Source: Bowmanella yangjiangensis (lineage in GTDB: Bacteria > Pseudomonadota > Gammaproteobacteria > Enterobacterales > Alteromonadaceae). From it: 64,000 nucleotides of DNA. The position numbers and the translations under genes are program-made. Location: assembly GCF_017255015.1 (NCBI RefSeq), contig NZ_JAFKCS010000007.1, positions 292-64,291 of the forward strand. The letters are read 5' to 3'. The notes beneath the pieces are model-generated. The model was not told where the DNA came from. It did no database searches and was given only the letters and a program-made list of their open reading frames with translations. This document shows positions 1-8,660 of this stretch, one piece after another; the stretch's first letter is position 1; each line of letters starts with the position of its first letter.

Positions 1-1
1 A

Positions 2-43
2 GCGGATGGCTGGCGCGCTGTGCGGAGGTCAGTATCCAAGTAG
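2..43 (+). CDS. Possible 3' end of a gene cut by the window edge
   Basis: Frame 2 is open from the window edge to a TAG at 41-43 and encodes 13 residues, just before a strong intrinsic terminator at 51-78. A gene end immediately ahead of a terminator is plausible. The fragment is too short for a family to be recognised. Another frame is open to a TGA at 64-66, inside the terminator, which is less likely as a gene end. Confidence 0.25.
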   Translation, partial: ADGWRAVRRSVSK

Positions 44-50
44 TAATACA

Positions 51-78
51 CCCCGGTCAGAAATGACCGGGGTATTTT
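51..78 (+). terminator. Rho-independent terminator (repeat copy 1)
   Basis: A perfect 9-bp stem CCCCGGTCA / TGACCGGGG with a GAAA tetraloop is followed by TATTTTTTTAT. It is probably the original terminator of the gene that enters from the left. Copies 2 and 3 of the repeat keep the TGACCGGGG arm, loop and T-run, but their 5' arm is partly lost (CTACAGTCA instead of CCCCGGTCA). Confidence 0.8.
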
Positions 79-430
79 TTTATATGTTGTATCCGCGCGG
101 GATGCAGAACCCCTTGGGTTCGACTACAACGTCCGGAACGTTGTAGAACAGCCGCAGGCTGGCCCGCAGGGCGGAGGGCAGGAAGCCCGGAGTAATCCCC
201 TACAGTCAGAAATGACCGGGGTATTTTTTTATATGTTGTATCCGCGCGGGATGCAGAACCCCTTGGGTTCGACTACAACGCCAGGAGCGTTGTAGAACAG
301 CCACAGGCTGGCCCGCAGGGGGGAGGGCCGGAAGCCCGGAGTAATCCCCTACAGTCAGAAATGACCGGGGTATTTTTTTATATGCGGTATCCGCGCAGGA
401 TGCACAACCCCTTGGACTCGACTGAATCGC
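56..430. repeat. 149-bp tandem repeat, two full copies and one partial
   Basis: Copies start at 56, 205 and 354, a constant 149-bp period. Each begins with GTCAGAAATGACCGGGG and a T7 run. A GAACCC-CTT-GGGTTC hairpin follows, then a 9-bp hairpin (CTACAACGT/ACGTTGTAG in copy 1, CTACAACGC/GCGTTGTAG in copy 2), then CAGCC-NCA-GGCTG. The third copy decays after about 70 bp. The T-A pair of copy 1 becomes a C-G pair in copy 2, a compensatory change suggesting selection on, or templated maintenance of, the hairpin. No protein is credible here; open frames across it simply follow the repeat. Confidence 0.85.
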
Positions 431-514
431 AAAGCCTAGAACCCTGCATAGTCTGATTTTTTTCACCGAAAAATTCCGGCACAATATGTCCTAAAACCTA
501 GAGTGGAACCAACC

Positions 515-892
515 ATGACACAGCCCCATACACCGGATGCACTGATAGATCAGGATCCTGAGACCCGTGCCGAGTATTGTTTTCAGTTATTACTGGACAA
601 GCAACCACTATGGGGGCTGGAAGGCCAGCTGGGATGGGTGATGCTAAGCGCCGAAGGAGACGCCTGTACACCACTGTTTCCTGACGCCCAAAGTGCCCAG
701 CTGTGGTGCGCTCAGCAATATCCTGAGTCTAAGCCAAAAATGATCCCTTTTGCACAGTTGCAACAGACATTGTTTTCCCAGTGGCAGCAAGACGAAGTGC
801 TGCTGATGCTATTCCCTCTGGCGCAAGAAGAGGAGGGGATTATGGTTAAGGTGGAAGAATTGCTGGACGCACTGGCACAAGCGGGTGAGTAA
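515..892 (+). CDS. DUF2750-like protein
   Basis: A 125-residue soluble protein resembling the DUF2750 family of small uncharacterised proteins. Features that match are an N-terminal stretch with a WGL motif (LLDKQPLWGLEGQLGW), a central PLFPDAQSAQLWC segment, and a C-terminal MLFP...EEEGIMVKVEELLDAL segment. An in-frame GTG lies at 503. The ATG at 515 is preferred because GAGTGGAA lies just ahead of it. The 3' end overlaps the next gene by 8 nt, so the two are probably co-translated. No signal peptide or membrane segment is seen and the function is unknown. Confidence 0.7.
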   Translation: MTQPHTPDALIDQDPETRAEYCFQLLLDKQPLWGLEGQLGWVMLSAEGDACTPLFPDAQSAQLWCAQQYPESKPKMIPFAQLQQTLFSQWQQDEVLLMLFPLAQEEEGIMVKVEELLDALAQAGE

Positions 893-1442
893 AACCTTGC
901 CTGTTACTGTGGGGCTTGGGGACACTAATGCCCTTATTAAAGTGTATATTGCCAACCGGCCTATGCCTTATCAGCATCTGTCTGTTTGCCAACCTATAGT
1001 TATTGGCGATATTGCCGAACTAGGCCGGGCCTGCGGCAATGGCTGGCGTAAGGTGTTTAATGTGTATGCCAAGCTGGTCTTTGCGCTGCAGGCGCAAGAT
1101 ATCAAACTAGCGTCGGGGACACCCAATTGGCAGCATTATCGCGACAATCACCTGCTTCAAGCTGGCTCTGCAACGGCCCTTTTGTTTTCTCCGCCAGTTT
1201 TGGATGAGCAGCAGCAGGCCATACAGATTATCAGCGGCCGTACTTATGCCAATGCGCTGAACAAGCAGCAGAGTCTGGGGCTTTTTTGGTTAACCCCTGA
1301 GTTCGCAGTAAATCCGCGTTATCGGCTATTTGTTTGCCCGTATTTTGATTACCGTCAACTGAGCAATGACAAGATTGGCTATTTACAATCTTTGCTTGGT
1401 GAATACTTAGCACAACCTTGCGGAGACACTAAGCATGACTGA
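885..1442 (+). CDS. Uncharacterised conserved protein (possibly DUF6942)
   Basis: A 185-residue protein starting at a GTG inside the end of the previous gene; its own end overlaps the SufE-like gene by 8 nt. The reading frame is clearly coding, with conserved-looking blocks GDTNALIKVYIANRP, GNGWRKVFNVYAKL and FVCPYFDYRQLSNDKIGYL. I recall similar proteins in Shewanella and Alteromonas filed as a domain of unknown function, perhaps DUF6942, but this is from memory. No catalytic motif, signal peptide or membrane helix is visible. Tight coupling to a sulfur-acceptor protein is the only functional hint. Confidence 0.65.
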   Translation: MSKTLPVTVGLGDTNALIKVYIANRPMPYQHLSVCQPIVIGDIAELGRACGNGWRKVFNVYAKLVFALQAQDIKLASGTPNWQHYRDNHLLQAGSATALLFSPPVLDEQQQAIQIISGRTYANALNKQQSLGLFWLTPEFAVNPRYRLFVCPYFDYRQLSNDKIGYLQSLLGEYLAQPCGDTKHD

Positions 1443-1845
1443 GCTGGCTGATAAGCTGCGCCAGACAACCGGATGGGACGCTCAAATGCGCGAGCTGATG
1501 CTGGCGGGGCGCGTTTTACCATTGCCATCAGATGCGCTTTGCCAGCCTGAACATGAAGTGCCGGGCTGTGAGAGCCAGGTATGGCTTAGCTGCACCGTCA
1601 ATGTACAAGGTTTGCTATCTGTGCAGGCGTGGTCAAACAGTAAGATTGTGCGGGGGTTATTAGCGGTATTGATAGAGTATGTGCAAAGCCATTCTATAGC
1701 CGAGATCCAATCACTGGATTTGGCCGGATATCTGGATACGCTTGGTCTTGGAAGGCACCTAAGCCAGTCCCGCAGTAATGGCCTTAATGCCGTGATGTCC
1801 GCGATTAAAAGCCGGGCTATGACGCTAAACTTAAACCAGTCATAG
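1435..1845 (+). CDS. csdE: SufE/CsdE-family cysteine desulfurase sulfur acceptor
   Basis: A 136-residue SufE-family protein. The hallmark PGCESQVWLS block (about residues 42-51) carries the cysteine that accepts persulfide sulfur from a cysteine desulfurase. An LP.....C..E.EV..C pattern precedes it, as in SufE/CsdE. The family stimulates SufS or CsdA by removing sulfane sulfur. CsdE rather than SufE is suggested because tcdA (csdL) lies two genes away; in E. coli csdA, csdE and tcdA are neighbours. No csdA or suf gene is present here, so the partner desulfurase must be elsewhere. It overlaps the upstream gene by 8 nt. Confidence 0.85.
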   Translation: MTELADKLRQTTGWDAQMRELMLAGRVLPLPSDALCQPEHEVPGCESQVWLSCTVNVQGLLSVQAWSNSKIVRGLLAVLIEYVQSHSIAEIQSLDLAGYLDTLGLGRHLSQSRSNGLNAVMSAIKSRAMTLNLNQS

Positions 1846-1859
1846 GCAAGGAGCCTGAT

Positions 1860-3290
1860 ATGGCACATCAGTTTGTCGATTCATCCGCTATTTCTTCCTC
1901 CCCAGGCCCTGTGGCCGACGCACAACGATTGGTCATTCTGGATATTTTACGAGGTTTCGCTTTGTGGGGGATCCTGCTGATGAATATCGAATGGTTTAAC
2001 CGACCGGTATCTGAAATTGGCCAATGGGATGAGTCGCAGCAAGGCCTGTCTTTGGCGGCTGGCTGGTTCGTGCGGCTATTTATAGAAGGTAAATTTTATA
2101 CCTTATTTTCCCTGCTATTCGGTATGGGCTTTGCGATTATGTTACGCCACGGCAAGGCGACTGGACGCGACTATTTTGCCTGGTTTTCACGGCGCTTGAC
2201 GGTGCTTTTCCTGTTCGGTTTGCTGCATCTGGTGTTCCTATGGAGTGGCGATATTCTGCATAGCTATGCCATGGCGGGGTTTATCTTGCTGGGCATGGTG
2301 TGGTTGTTTGATAAGGGCTATCTGCAGGACTTGCATCGGCCTCACAACCAGCTGCGCGTGGCGCTTTGGTGGCTTGGGGCGCCCAGTGTGCTGCTGTTAT
2401 TGGCAGCTTTACTGTTTAGTACTCAGGATACCGGCAATCAGCATGAGCAGGACTGGCAATACGAGCAAGCGGTAGAGGCCAGAGCTAAGCTGCTGATGTC
2501 AGGCGCGACGCCTATGCCTGTGGATGAAAACAGCACCGAGTTATCCGAGCCGGAGCTGCTCGAATTGGATGCCCGACTGCGCGCAGAGGAGCTTAAGCAA
2601 AATGCCCTTGAGCTTGAGCAGGAAATACAAGCTCTGGGACAGGGGACATTTTTGCAAGCTAGCGCGTTCCGTTTGCAACAGGCAACAGCGGAGTTTCCGT
2701 TTAGCCTAATTAACATCCTGTTGGCGATCTTTCCGCTGTTTTTGCTCGGCTATGCGCTGCAGGGGAGCGGTATGATAGAAAATTATCAGCGCTATTCCAG
2801 AGTATGGAAATTACTTTGCTGTGGGGGAATCGGCATAGGTTTGCCCTTGAGTTTATGGGCTCTGATACTTATGCAGGCTCCCAGATTTGAGTTGGACTCC
2901 TGGTTAGGCGCGGTGGCCTATTCCCTGTACTATTTAAGCCAATATGTGCTGAGTGCCGGGTATCTGGGCGGATTGTTATGGCTTTGCAGTCAACCCCGTT
3001 GGTTGGCAAGGCTAAGTGGGCTAGCGGCCATGGGCAAAATGGCACTGACCCATTATTTAACCCATTCGTTGGTGCTAAGCCTGCTGTTTTTCGGTTATGG
3101 TCTGGGCTGGTATGGGCAAGTCGACAGAGCCTGGCAACTGCTTATTGCCCTTGCGCTGCTTATCTGCCAATTATTGATCAGCCCCTGGTGGCTAACGTAT
3201 TTTCAGTTTGGGCCGCTCGAATGGCTATGGCGCTGCCTGACCTATAAAGCCTGGCAGCCCTTCAGAAGGCTAAAACCCAAAATGGATTAA
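1860..3290 (+). CDS. YeiB/DUF418 family multi-pass membrane protein
   Basis: A 476-residue inner-membrane protein. The start ATG follows an AAGGAG-type site 14 bp after csdE. Near residue 22 it has the family N-terminal signature LDILRGFALWGILLMNI, followed by a LIEGKFYTLFSLLFGMGFA-like segment. Roughly nine hydrophobic helices are interrupted by a charged loop at about residues 195-265. The C-terminal half carries the DUF418 motif around GKMALTHYLTHS and ends in FGPLEWLWRCLTY. E. coli YeiB belongs here; the molecular role is not established. Its last codons overlap convergent tcdA by 4 bp. Confidence 0.85.
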   Translation: MAHQFVDSSAISSSPGPVADAQRLVILDILRGFALWGILLMNIEWFNRPVSEIGQWDESQQGLSLAAGWFVRLFIEGKFYTLFSLLFGMGFAIMLRHGKATGRDYFAWFSRRLTVLFLFGLLHLVFLWSGDILHSYAMAGFILLGMVWLFDKGYLQDLHRPHNQLRVALWWLGAPSVLLLLAALLFSTQDTGNQHEQDWQYEQAVEARAKLLMSGATPMPVDENSTELSEPELLELDARLRAEELKQNALELEQEIQALGQGTFLQASAFRLQQATAEFPFSLINILLAIFPLFLLGYALQGSGMIENYQRYSRVWKLLCCGGIGIGLPLSLWALILMQAPRFELDSWLGAVAYSLYYLSQYVLSAGYLGGLLWLCSQPRWLARLSGLAAMGKMALTHYLTHSLVLSLLFFGYGLGWYGQVDRAWQLLIALALLICQLLISPWWLTYFQFGPLEWLWRCLTYKAWQPFRRLKPKMD

Positions 3291-4081
3291 GCTTGGACCT
3301 GCCTCTGACAGCGCTCTAAGTATTTTTCAATACAACGTGCGGCGGCCACAAAACCGAAAGTTCCTGTTACGGCCACAGAGGCACCAAAGCCTGAGTTGCA
3401 GTCCAGTTTCATGCTGCCATCCGGAAATTGCTTAGCAGTACATACGCTGCCGTCTTGCTGAGGGTATTTTAACTGTTCGGTGGAATACACGCAGTCCACC
3501 GAAAAGCGCCTTTTGGGATTGCTGGAAAATTTGTAATCGCGTCGCAATAGAGAGCGCACTTTGGCCGCCAGGGGGTCCTGCACCGTCTTCGCCAGATCAG
3601 CCACTTTGACCTGAGTGGGATCGGTTTGTCCACCCGCGCCGCCTACGGTCAGCACAGGTATTTTATTACGCTTGCAGTGGGCTATCATGGCCGCCTTGGC
3701 TTTTACCGAGTCTGTGGCATCAATCACATAGTCGAACCTTTGCAGACAATCGCGGACATTCTCTGGTGTGACAAAGTCCTCAACACAATGTACCTGACAT
3801 TGTGGATTAATCTGGCGGATGCGCTCCGCCATTACCTCGACCTTGCATTGGCCGATGGTATTTTGTAGTGCATGAATCTGACGGTTGGTGTTGGTGGTGC
3901 AGATATCATCCAGGTCAATCAGGGTGAGTTCACCCACCGCCGTGCGCGCCAGCGCTTCTGTTACCCAGCAACCGACGCCACCTATGCCCACCACGCAAAA
4001 ATGGGCCTGGCTTAACCATAGCGTCTGTTGGTTTCCGTATAACCGACTGGTACCGCCAAAGCGTTGGCTAAAATCACTCAT
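3287..4081 (-). CDS. tcdA: tRNA threonylcarbamoyladenosine dehydratase
   Basis: A 264-residue ThiF/E1-like ATP-dependent enzyme that cyclises the t6A37 tRNA modification to ct6A. The start is followed by RFGGTSRLYG. The nucleotide-binding GIGGVGCWVTEALAR motif lies at about residues 32-46, with LIDLDDICTTNTNRQ next and DATDSVKAKAAM near residue 120. Length matches E. coli TcdA (about 268 residues). The sulfur acceptor CsdE, which supports TcdA in E. coli, is encoded 1.4 kb away on the other strand. Transcription is divergent from the chemoreceptor gene. Confidence 0.93.
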   Translation of the reverse strand: MSDFSQRFGGTSRLYGNQQTLWLSQAHFCVVGIGGVGCWVTEALARTAVGELTLIDLDDICTTNTNRQIHALQNTIGQCKVEVMAERIRQINPQCQVHCVEDFVTPENVRDCLQRFDYVIDATDSVKAKAAMIAHCKRNKIPVLTVGGAGGQTDPTQVKVADLAKTVQDPLAAKVRSLLRRDYKFSSNPKRRFSVDCVYSTEQLKYPQQDGSVCTAKQFPDGSMKLDCNSGFGASVAVTGTFGFVAAARCIEKYLERCQRQVQA

Positions 4082-4216
4082 TCACACACCACCCTAAGCT
4101 GCAGGGCGCGCACTATAGCACACTCTATTTATCCTCGGAAAAGTTGTTCTCGTGCCTACATCAAGCTATTGAATAAATATATAACCATTTATTTATTGTG
4201 GTCTTTGCATCAAAGT

Positions 4217-4230
4217 TTGATCTAGATCAA
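4217..4230 (+). promoter_or_regulatory. FNR/Anr/EtrA-type operator
   Basis: TTGATCTAGATCAA is an exact match to the FNR consensus TTGAT-N4-ATCAA. It lies 121 bp upstream of the PAS chemoreceptor start and 136 bp upstream of tcdA, in the 270-bp divergent region. Control of an oxygen or redox-sensing receptor by an anaerobiosis regulator is plausible. Binding is inference. Confidence 0.7.
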
Positions 4231-4273
4231 TTTTTTTGCCCAAGGCCGAGAATATTTTATTACAGGTATTTAA

Positions 4274-4302
4274 CAAGTTCGTGTTGGTCTAGTACGAACT
4301 TG
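4274..4302. promoter_or_regulatory. 9-bp inverted repeat in the chemoreceptor leader
   Basis: CAAGTTCGT and ACGAACTTG are perfect arms separated by 11 nt, about 50 bp upstream of the chemoreceptor start. Nine bases later comes a T5 run. It could be a second operator or a leader hairpin; the sequence does not decide. Confidence 0.4.
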
Positions 4303-4351
4303 CTCAGCTTTTTATCAGTTCCTTTTAATAATAATTATAGTAAGGATAGCT

Positions 4352-5920
4352 ATGCGCAGAGGTGCGACTGTAACGCAACAAGAGAAGCACTTTTCACCAG
4401 AACTCTATTTAATTACCACTACAGATCCCCGGGGAGTTATCACCTACGTTAATCAAGATTTTGTTGATGTGTCTGGCTACCAGCAGGAAGAATTACTGGG
4501 TAAAAATCACAACTTAATTCGTCATCCGGATATGCCTAAAGAAGCCTTTGCTGATCTCTGGTCTACCATTCAGGCCGGTCGTTCATGGCGAGGTGTAGTC
4601 AAAAACCGCTGTAAAAATGGTGATCACTATTGGGTGGATGCTTACGTAACGCCGGTTTTTTCTGACAGGCGGATCGTCGAGTATCAGTCCATTCGGACGG
4701 CACTGACAGAAGAGCAGAAAAAACGAGCTGCAAAAGTTTATGCCAAATGGCCTTCACGCTTATCACCTGCTTGGCATCATGAATTGCCATGGGGTTGGCT
4801 ATTGCCGCTTAGCCTGCCGATAGCGAGTGCATTGCAGGCTTCCATTGGGCATGGTGTTGCTGCTTTGTTAACTTTGTTGCTTTGGCCACTTCTAGGTGTT
4901 TATGGCATTAAGCAAAATAGCGATCATCGTCAGATGAAAGCGCTGCTGCAACATGCAGAAATTAATCCTCTGATGGGATACATATACACAGGCAAACGAG
5001 GAATCAGCGCTAGTCTCAGCCATGCTTACGAATCGCAGCGAAAGGAATTAGAAGCGCTAATGGCCAGACTTAGCAATACAGCGGCGCAACTATTGGATGT
5101 TCGTAGTCAGGCTGCCAGTGATATCTGTCAGGCTGCTGAGCTAAGCCTACAGCAACAGCAAAATATCGAAGCTTTGTTGGATGATTTAGCCACTATGCTG
5201 CAGGCTCAAAATCAAACCTCTGACTCGTCCCGCAGAACCAATGAATACTCCAGTCATGTCGAGAATGCTGCAAGGCAAGGCGAAGAGCAACTTAGCAATA
5301 TGCGTCATGCTATGGCGCAGTTGAACGGTCAGTTGCTAGGGCTTCAGTCGGGTTTTAGTCAGGTCAACCACCAAAGTGGCAGTATTAGTCAGGTGGTCAA
5401 TGTTATCCGAGAGGTGGCTGAAAAAATTAACCTTCTAGCGCTTAATGCTGCAATAGAGGCGGCCAGAGCGGGTGAGCAGGGACGAGGCTTTGCTGTTGTG
5501 GCAGATGAAGTCAGAGAACTGGCAAACCGCACTCAGCAATCTACAGAAGAGATTAGAAGTATTATTGACCAGCTGTTGCTGGCCGTTGACGCATCATCGG
5601 CGAGTATGGGAGAGGGAGCAAAGATGTCAGAATCAACTAATTTGGCTGTGGAAGAAGCGGTTACTTCTATTGCTGATATTCTCTGTGCTATCGGAGATAT
5701 CAAGCTGCAGGCTCAGCATACCGATCAGTCGACCTCTCGCCAGTTGGATACCTTAGAAGCATTAAATAAACGTGCCGATGACTTGTTCGAGCAAGCCAGA
5801 TGTTCTGCCGCGGCGGCCAGCTCTGCGCAATTGAAAGGACAACAGTTGGGGGCTGATGTAGAGAAGTTGCATTTGCTGGCTCAGCATTTTTTGAGCTTGC
5901 AAAGAAGAGGGATGGTATGA
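4352..5920 (+). CDS. Aer-like PAS-domain methyl-accepting chemotaxis protein
   Basis: A 522-residue chemoreceptor. A PAS domain occupies about residues 10-120, with [16 protein letters not shown], a [13 protein letters not shown] segment and a W near the end of the fold, as in Aer-type FAD-PAS sensors. Two adjacent hydrophobic helices follow at about residues 145-185. The cytoplasmic signalling domain carries the hairpin-tip sequence [25 protein letters not shown] precedes the ATG. There is no periplasmic domain, so sensing is internal, probably of redox or oxygen if a flavin is bound. It shares an ATGA overlap with the downstream c-di-GMP gene, and an FNR-type box lies upstream. Confidence 0.9.
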   Translation: MRRGATVTQQEKHFSPELYLITTTDPRGVITYVNQDFVDVSGYQQEELLGKNHNLIRHPDMPKEAFADLWSTIQAGRSWRGVVKNRCKNGDHYWVDAYVTPVFSDRRIVEYQSIRTALTEEQKKRAAKVYAKWPSRLSPAWHHELPWGWLLPLSLPIASALQASIGHGVAALLTLLLWPLLGVYGIKQNSDHRQMKALLQHAEINPLMGYIYTGKRGISASLSHAYESQRKELEALMARLSNTAAQLLDVRSQAASDICQAAELSLQQQQNIEALLDDLATMLQAQNQTSDSSRRTNEYSSHVENAARQGEEQLSNMRHAMAQLNGQLLGLQSGFSQVNHQSGSISQVVNVIREVAEKINLLALNAAIEAARAGEQGRGFAVVADEVRELANRTQQSTEEIRSIIDQLLLAVDASSASMGEGAKMSESTNLAVEEAVTSIADILCAIGDIKLQAQHTDQSTSRQLDTLEALNKRADDLFEQARCSAAAASSAQLKGQQLGADVEKLHLLAQHFLSLQRRGMV

Positions 5921-7662
5921 ATGAGTTTGCGATGTCCTTGCCTCGCTTTTCCGGGCAAGAAGCTATTGATGTATTACCTGATGTCGCGGATCTTTTGTTT
6001 AATGAAGCTAGTCAGGGGCTGATGTTAACTGATGCCAGTGCACGTATTGTTCGTGTGAATAAAACGTTTTGCCAAATCACAGGTTTTGCCAGTGAAGAAG
6101 TCATTGGCAAAACCCCTGTGCTGTTTCGGTCTTCGCAGCATCCGGCCTCATTTTATGAGGAAATGTGGCAGACCATATCTAAACAAGGTTGTTGGCAAGG
6201 TGAAATATGGAATCGCCGGCGAGACCATGCCATTTATCGTCAGTGGCTGAAAATCACGGAAATAAAAGATCAATCCGGTGAGGTTCGCTTCTACCTCGGG
6301 ATGATGCAAGATCTCAGTGAACAGCCAACCCGGAAAAGTCACTCATTCGACTTCATCCACTATGATCGCCTGACGGGGCTTGGCAGTCGGGAGATGTTGA
6401 TCAATAGATTTCCTCAGGCCTTGGCACAATCTAAAGCAACACGAACTAAGCTTTTAATTCTTTGGATAGATGCCAGTCAACTGGGGCATATCAATGAACA
6501 GTATGGACTGACCATTGGCGATTTGGTGGTCAGGGTGCAGGGACTTCGGCTAAAAAAAATCATTGACGAGCAAGATACCCTGGTACGTTTATACGCTGAT
6601 GATTTTGTATTGCTTCATCAAAGTCGTGACGCTTGTGCGGACATGCTATGTGAAGCAATTTTGGATGTATTGCGTCAGCCCATTAGTCTGGGGGATAAGC
6701 AAATCAGTTGCTGCGCCAGTATAGGCGTAGCATGTTTTCCACATGACTCTGACAAACGAGAGACGCTTCTTAACGCCGCTGAAATGGCTGTGCAAGATGC
6801 CAAACGCAGGGGAGGCAATTGTGTCGCCTATTATAATCCCTCGGATGGTCAGGCAAGTGTGCGCCGACATCAGATATTAAGGCGTCTATCCCAAGCGCTA
6901 GTGGAAGACGATGATGCATTGCATTTATTCTTTCAGCCCAAGTGGAGCATGAATAGTCGTCACTTAACTGGTATTGAAGCGCTAATTCGCTGGCGTGATG
7001 TTGAGCTGGGCGATATATCTCCAGCTGAGTTTATTCCCATCGCAGAACAAAGTGACCTGATTATTAAACTGGACCGTTGGGTCGTTTTACAGCTTTGCAA
7101 ACTGCTGCCGAATATGCGCGGTCAGAGTAGAGAGCTACCAACGCTGTCGATTAACTTGTCGGCCAGGCATTTATGTCAGCCAGATCTATGTGACTGGCTG
7201 CTGAGCTGTTTATCGGCCCATGGTGTGAGGCCTTGTGAATTGGAATTGGAAATCACAGAAACCGCATTAATGGACAACGAAGATAAGGCCAGCGAAATCC
7301 TGGTCGAGCTCAAAAGGCAAGGTTTCCATATTGCTTTGGATGATTTTGGTAGTGGTTACTCAAGTTTGAGTCACCTGAAAAACATGCCATTGGATACCGT
7401 GAAAATTGATCGCTCGTTGATTCAGGACCTCACCTGTAACAACAAAGCCTGCAGCATAGTTAAAAACCTGACGGCAATGGTTGCTGATTTATCGCTGAAC
7501 CTAGTGGTCGAAGGTGTGGAAACCATAGAGCAACATGAGTTGCTCAGGCAACTTGGGTGCCAGCAATCTCAAGGCTATCTGTACGCCAGACCAATGCCCA
7601 TGCAGGAACTCCTGGCACTATTAGCTTATCCTGCCTGGCATTTCAGTACAAAGCGCGAATAA
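5917..7662 (+). CDS. PAS-GGDEF-EAL protein, probable c-di-GMP phosphodiesterase
   Basis: A 581-residue cytoplasmic protein. PAS with a PAC-like tail covers about residues 20-135, GGDEF about 145-310 and EAL about 320-570. The GGDEF active-site loop reads YADDF in [10 protein letters not shown], so cyclase activity is unlikely. The EAL half is intact: [43 protein letters not shown] and QGYLYARP, so it should hydrolyse c-di-GMP. It overlaps the chemoreceptor by ATGA. Co-expression suggests that the same cue sets swimming direction and c-di-GMP level. No membrane helix is seen. Confidence 0.9.
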   Translation: MNEFAMSLPRFSGQEAIDVLPDVADLLFNEASQGLMLTDASARIVRVNKTFCQITGFASEEVIGKTPVLFRSSQHPASFYEEMWQTISKQGCWQGEIWNRRRDHAIYRQWLKITEIKDQSGEVRFYLGMMQDLSEQPTRKSHSFDFIHYDRLTGLGSREMLINRFPQALAQSKATRTKLLILWIDASQLGHINEQYGLTIGDLVVRVQGLRLKKIIDEQDTLVRLYADDFVLLHQSRDACADMLCEAILDVLRQPISLGDKQISCCASIGVACFPHDSDKRETLLNAAEMAVQDAKRRGGNCVAYYNPSDGQASVRRHQILRRLSQALVEDDDALHLFFQPKWSMNSRHLTGIEALIRWRDVELGDISPAEFIPIAEQSDLIIKLDRWVVLQLCKLLPNMRGQSRELPTLSINLSARHLCQPDLCDWLLSCLSAHGVRPCELELEITETALMDNEDKASEILVELKRQGFHIALDDFGSGYSSLSHLKNMPLDTVKIDRSLIQDLTCNNKACSIVKNLTAMVADLSLNLVVEGVETIEQHELLRQLGCQQSQGYLYARPMPMQELLALLAYPAWHFSTKRE

Positions 7663-7818
7663 CATCGCTTTACTACATTTATCCCCTTGAAATAGGTGCA
7701 GCAGAGGAACTTTAGCGGTTTTCCTCTCTGCATCTATACTGTCAATATAATTTACATAATTCAGATAAGAAGACTTCACGTTTAAATAATATCCATAAAA
7801 AATAATTGGTTATATTTT

Positions 7819-7834
7819 GGTCTGAATCATGCTT
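7819..7834 (+). promoter_or_regulatory. Candidate sigma-54 (-24/-12) promoter
   Basis: TTGG-TCTGAATCAT-GCTT has GG and GC exactly 10 nt apart, with the TTGG and GCTT contexts of RpoN promoters. It lies about 57 bp upstream of the PEP-CTERM gene. PEP-CTERM/exosortase loci are often controlled by the RpoN-dependent PrsK/PrsR pair, which makes the site credible. The CACG part of the -24 element is poor. Confidence 0.45.
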
Positions 7835-7890
7835 AATTAAAAAGCACATGGACGTCAAAAGTTTTACATGAGGTAACTTACTTGAGGTTC

Positions 7891-8499
7891 ATGATGTTTA
7901 TGAAAGTGTTTGCCTTACTTTTTGCTGTTATCAGCTTATCCTGCCAAGCGTCACTCATCCGTGCCGATTTTCGTACTGAATCTAACCTACCTGATTTTGG
8001 GAATGGATTACCTTTGGTTTATCAGAGTCTTGACCAGCAAGTAGGGACTGGATTTGAATTAGATAGCGCTGACTTCCTACAAAACCCTGATGACTGGCAA
8101 GGCGGTGAAGTGTGGATAGACTATGATCCCTTGTCATCAGTTTTGACCTTGTTATCCCGAGATGACTGGGATTTTCAGACCTTTGATGCCTGGATCAGCA
8201 ACATTGTGTTCTCCCAGGCTGGTGAAACTATCGCCAATATCGTACTCTTAACCAATAATCTGACGCAGGACGGTATTGTGCCTTTTATCAGCGTGACTGA
8301 TAACAGCCTGCACATTAGCTACAGTGCAGGTTCTGATGTGTTTTTATTTAGTGGTGGCAGTGCAACTTTCAAGATAGAAACATTGTTGTCGCAAGCTGTG
8401 GTAACGGCTGCTGTGCCTGAGCCAGCATCTGTATTGTTGTTAATGGTCGGCGTATGTATGCTTGTTTACCGCCTAAACAAAAGAATCATTCTCCAATGA
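7891..8499 (+). CDS. PEP-CTERM surface protein
   Basis: About 202 residues. An N-terminal signal peptide (KVFALLFAVISLSCQA) precedes a beta-rich acidic body. The C-terminus has the PEP-CTERM sorting tail: VPEPAS, a hydrophobic helix (VLLLMVGVCMLVY) and a basic end (RLNKR). Such tails are processed by an exosortase (EpsH/XrtA), leaving the protein at or outside the cell surface, often with exopolysaccharide. Starts at TTG 7882, ATG 7891 or ATG 7900 are possible; a GAGG lies at 7884-7887, so the exact start is uncertain. The body has no recognised domain. No exosortase gene is in the window. Confidence 0.85.
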   Translation: MMFMKVFALLFAVISLSCQASLIRADFRTESNLPDFGNGLPLVYQSLDQQVGTGFELDSADFLQNPDDWQGGEVWIDYDPLSSVLTLLSRDDWDFQTFDAWISNIVFSQAGETIANIVLLTNNLTQDGIVPFISVTDNSLHISYSAGSDVFLFSGGSATFKIETLLSQAVVTAAVPEPASVLLLMVGVCMLVYRLNKRIILQ

Positions 8500-8505
8500 C
8501 TTATG

Positions 8506-8530
8506 GCCCTGTTTAACAGGGCTTTTTTTT
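8506..8530 (+). terminator. Rho-independent terminator of the PEP-CTERM gene
   Basis: GCCCTG-TTTAA-CAGGGC is followed by T8, 7 nt after the stop codon. Confidence 0.85.
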
Positions 8531-8611
8531 AGCCCTGGCTGTTTGAGCAGATGAGTTACGCTTTGAAGAAATAATAATGTTGGCATGGCTATCTGGTGCA
8601 GCCTGCTTGAT

Positions 8612-8636
8612 AAAAAAAGCCAGCGTTGACGCTGGC
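8612..8636 (-). terminator. Rho-independent terminator of the CoA-transferase operon
   Basis: On the minus strand GCCAGCG-TCAA-CGCTGGC is followed by T7, 24 bp past the scoB stop. Confidence 0.85.
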
Positions 8637-8660
8637 CTTGGTATGCTCTAACTCTATAGG

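Noticed and set aside
206-484. Open frame on the minus strand across the tandem repeat
   Set aside because: Its translation merely repeats with the 149-bp unit and it contains terminators; no ribosome-binding site or family likeness.
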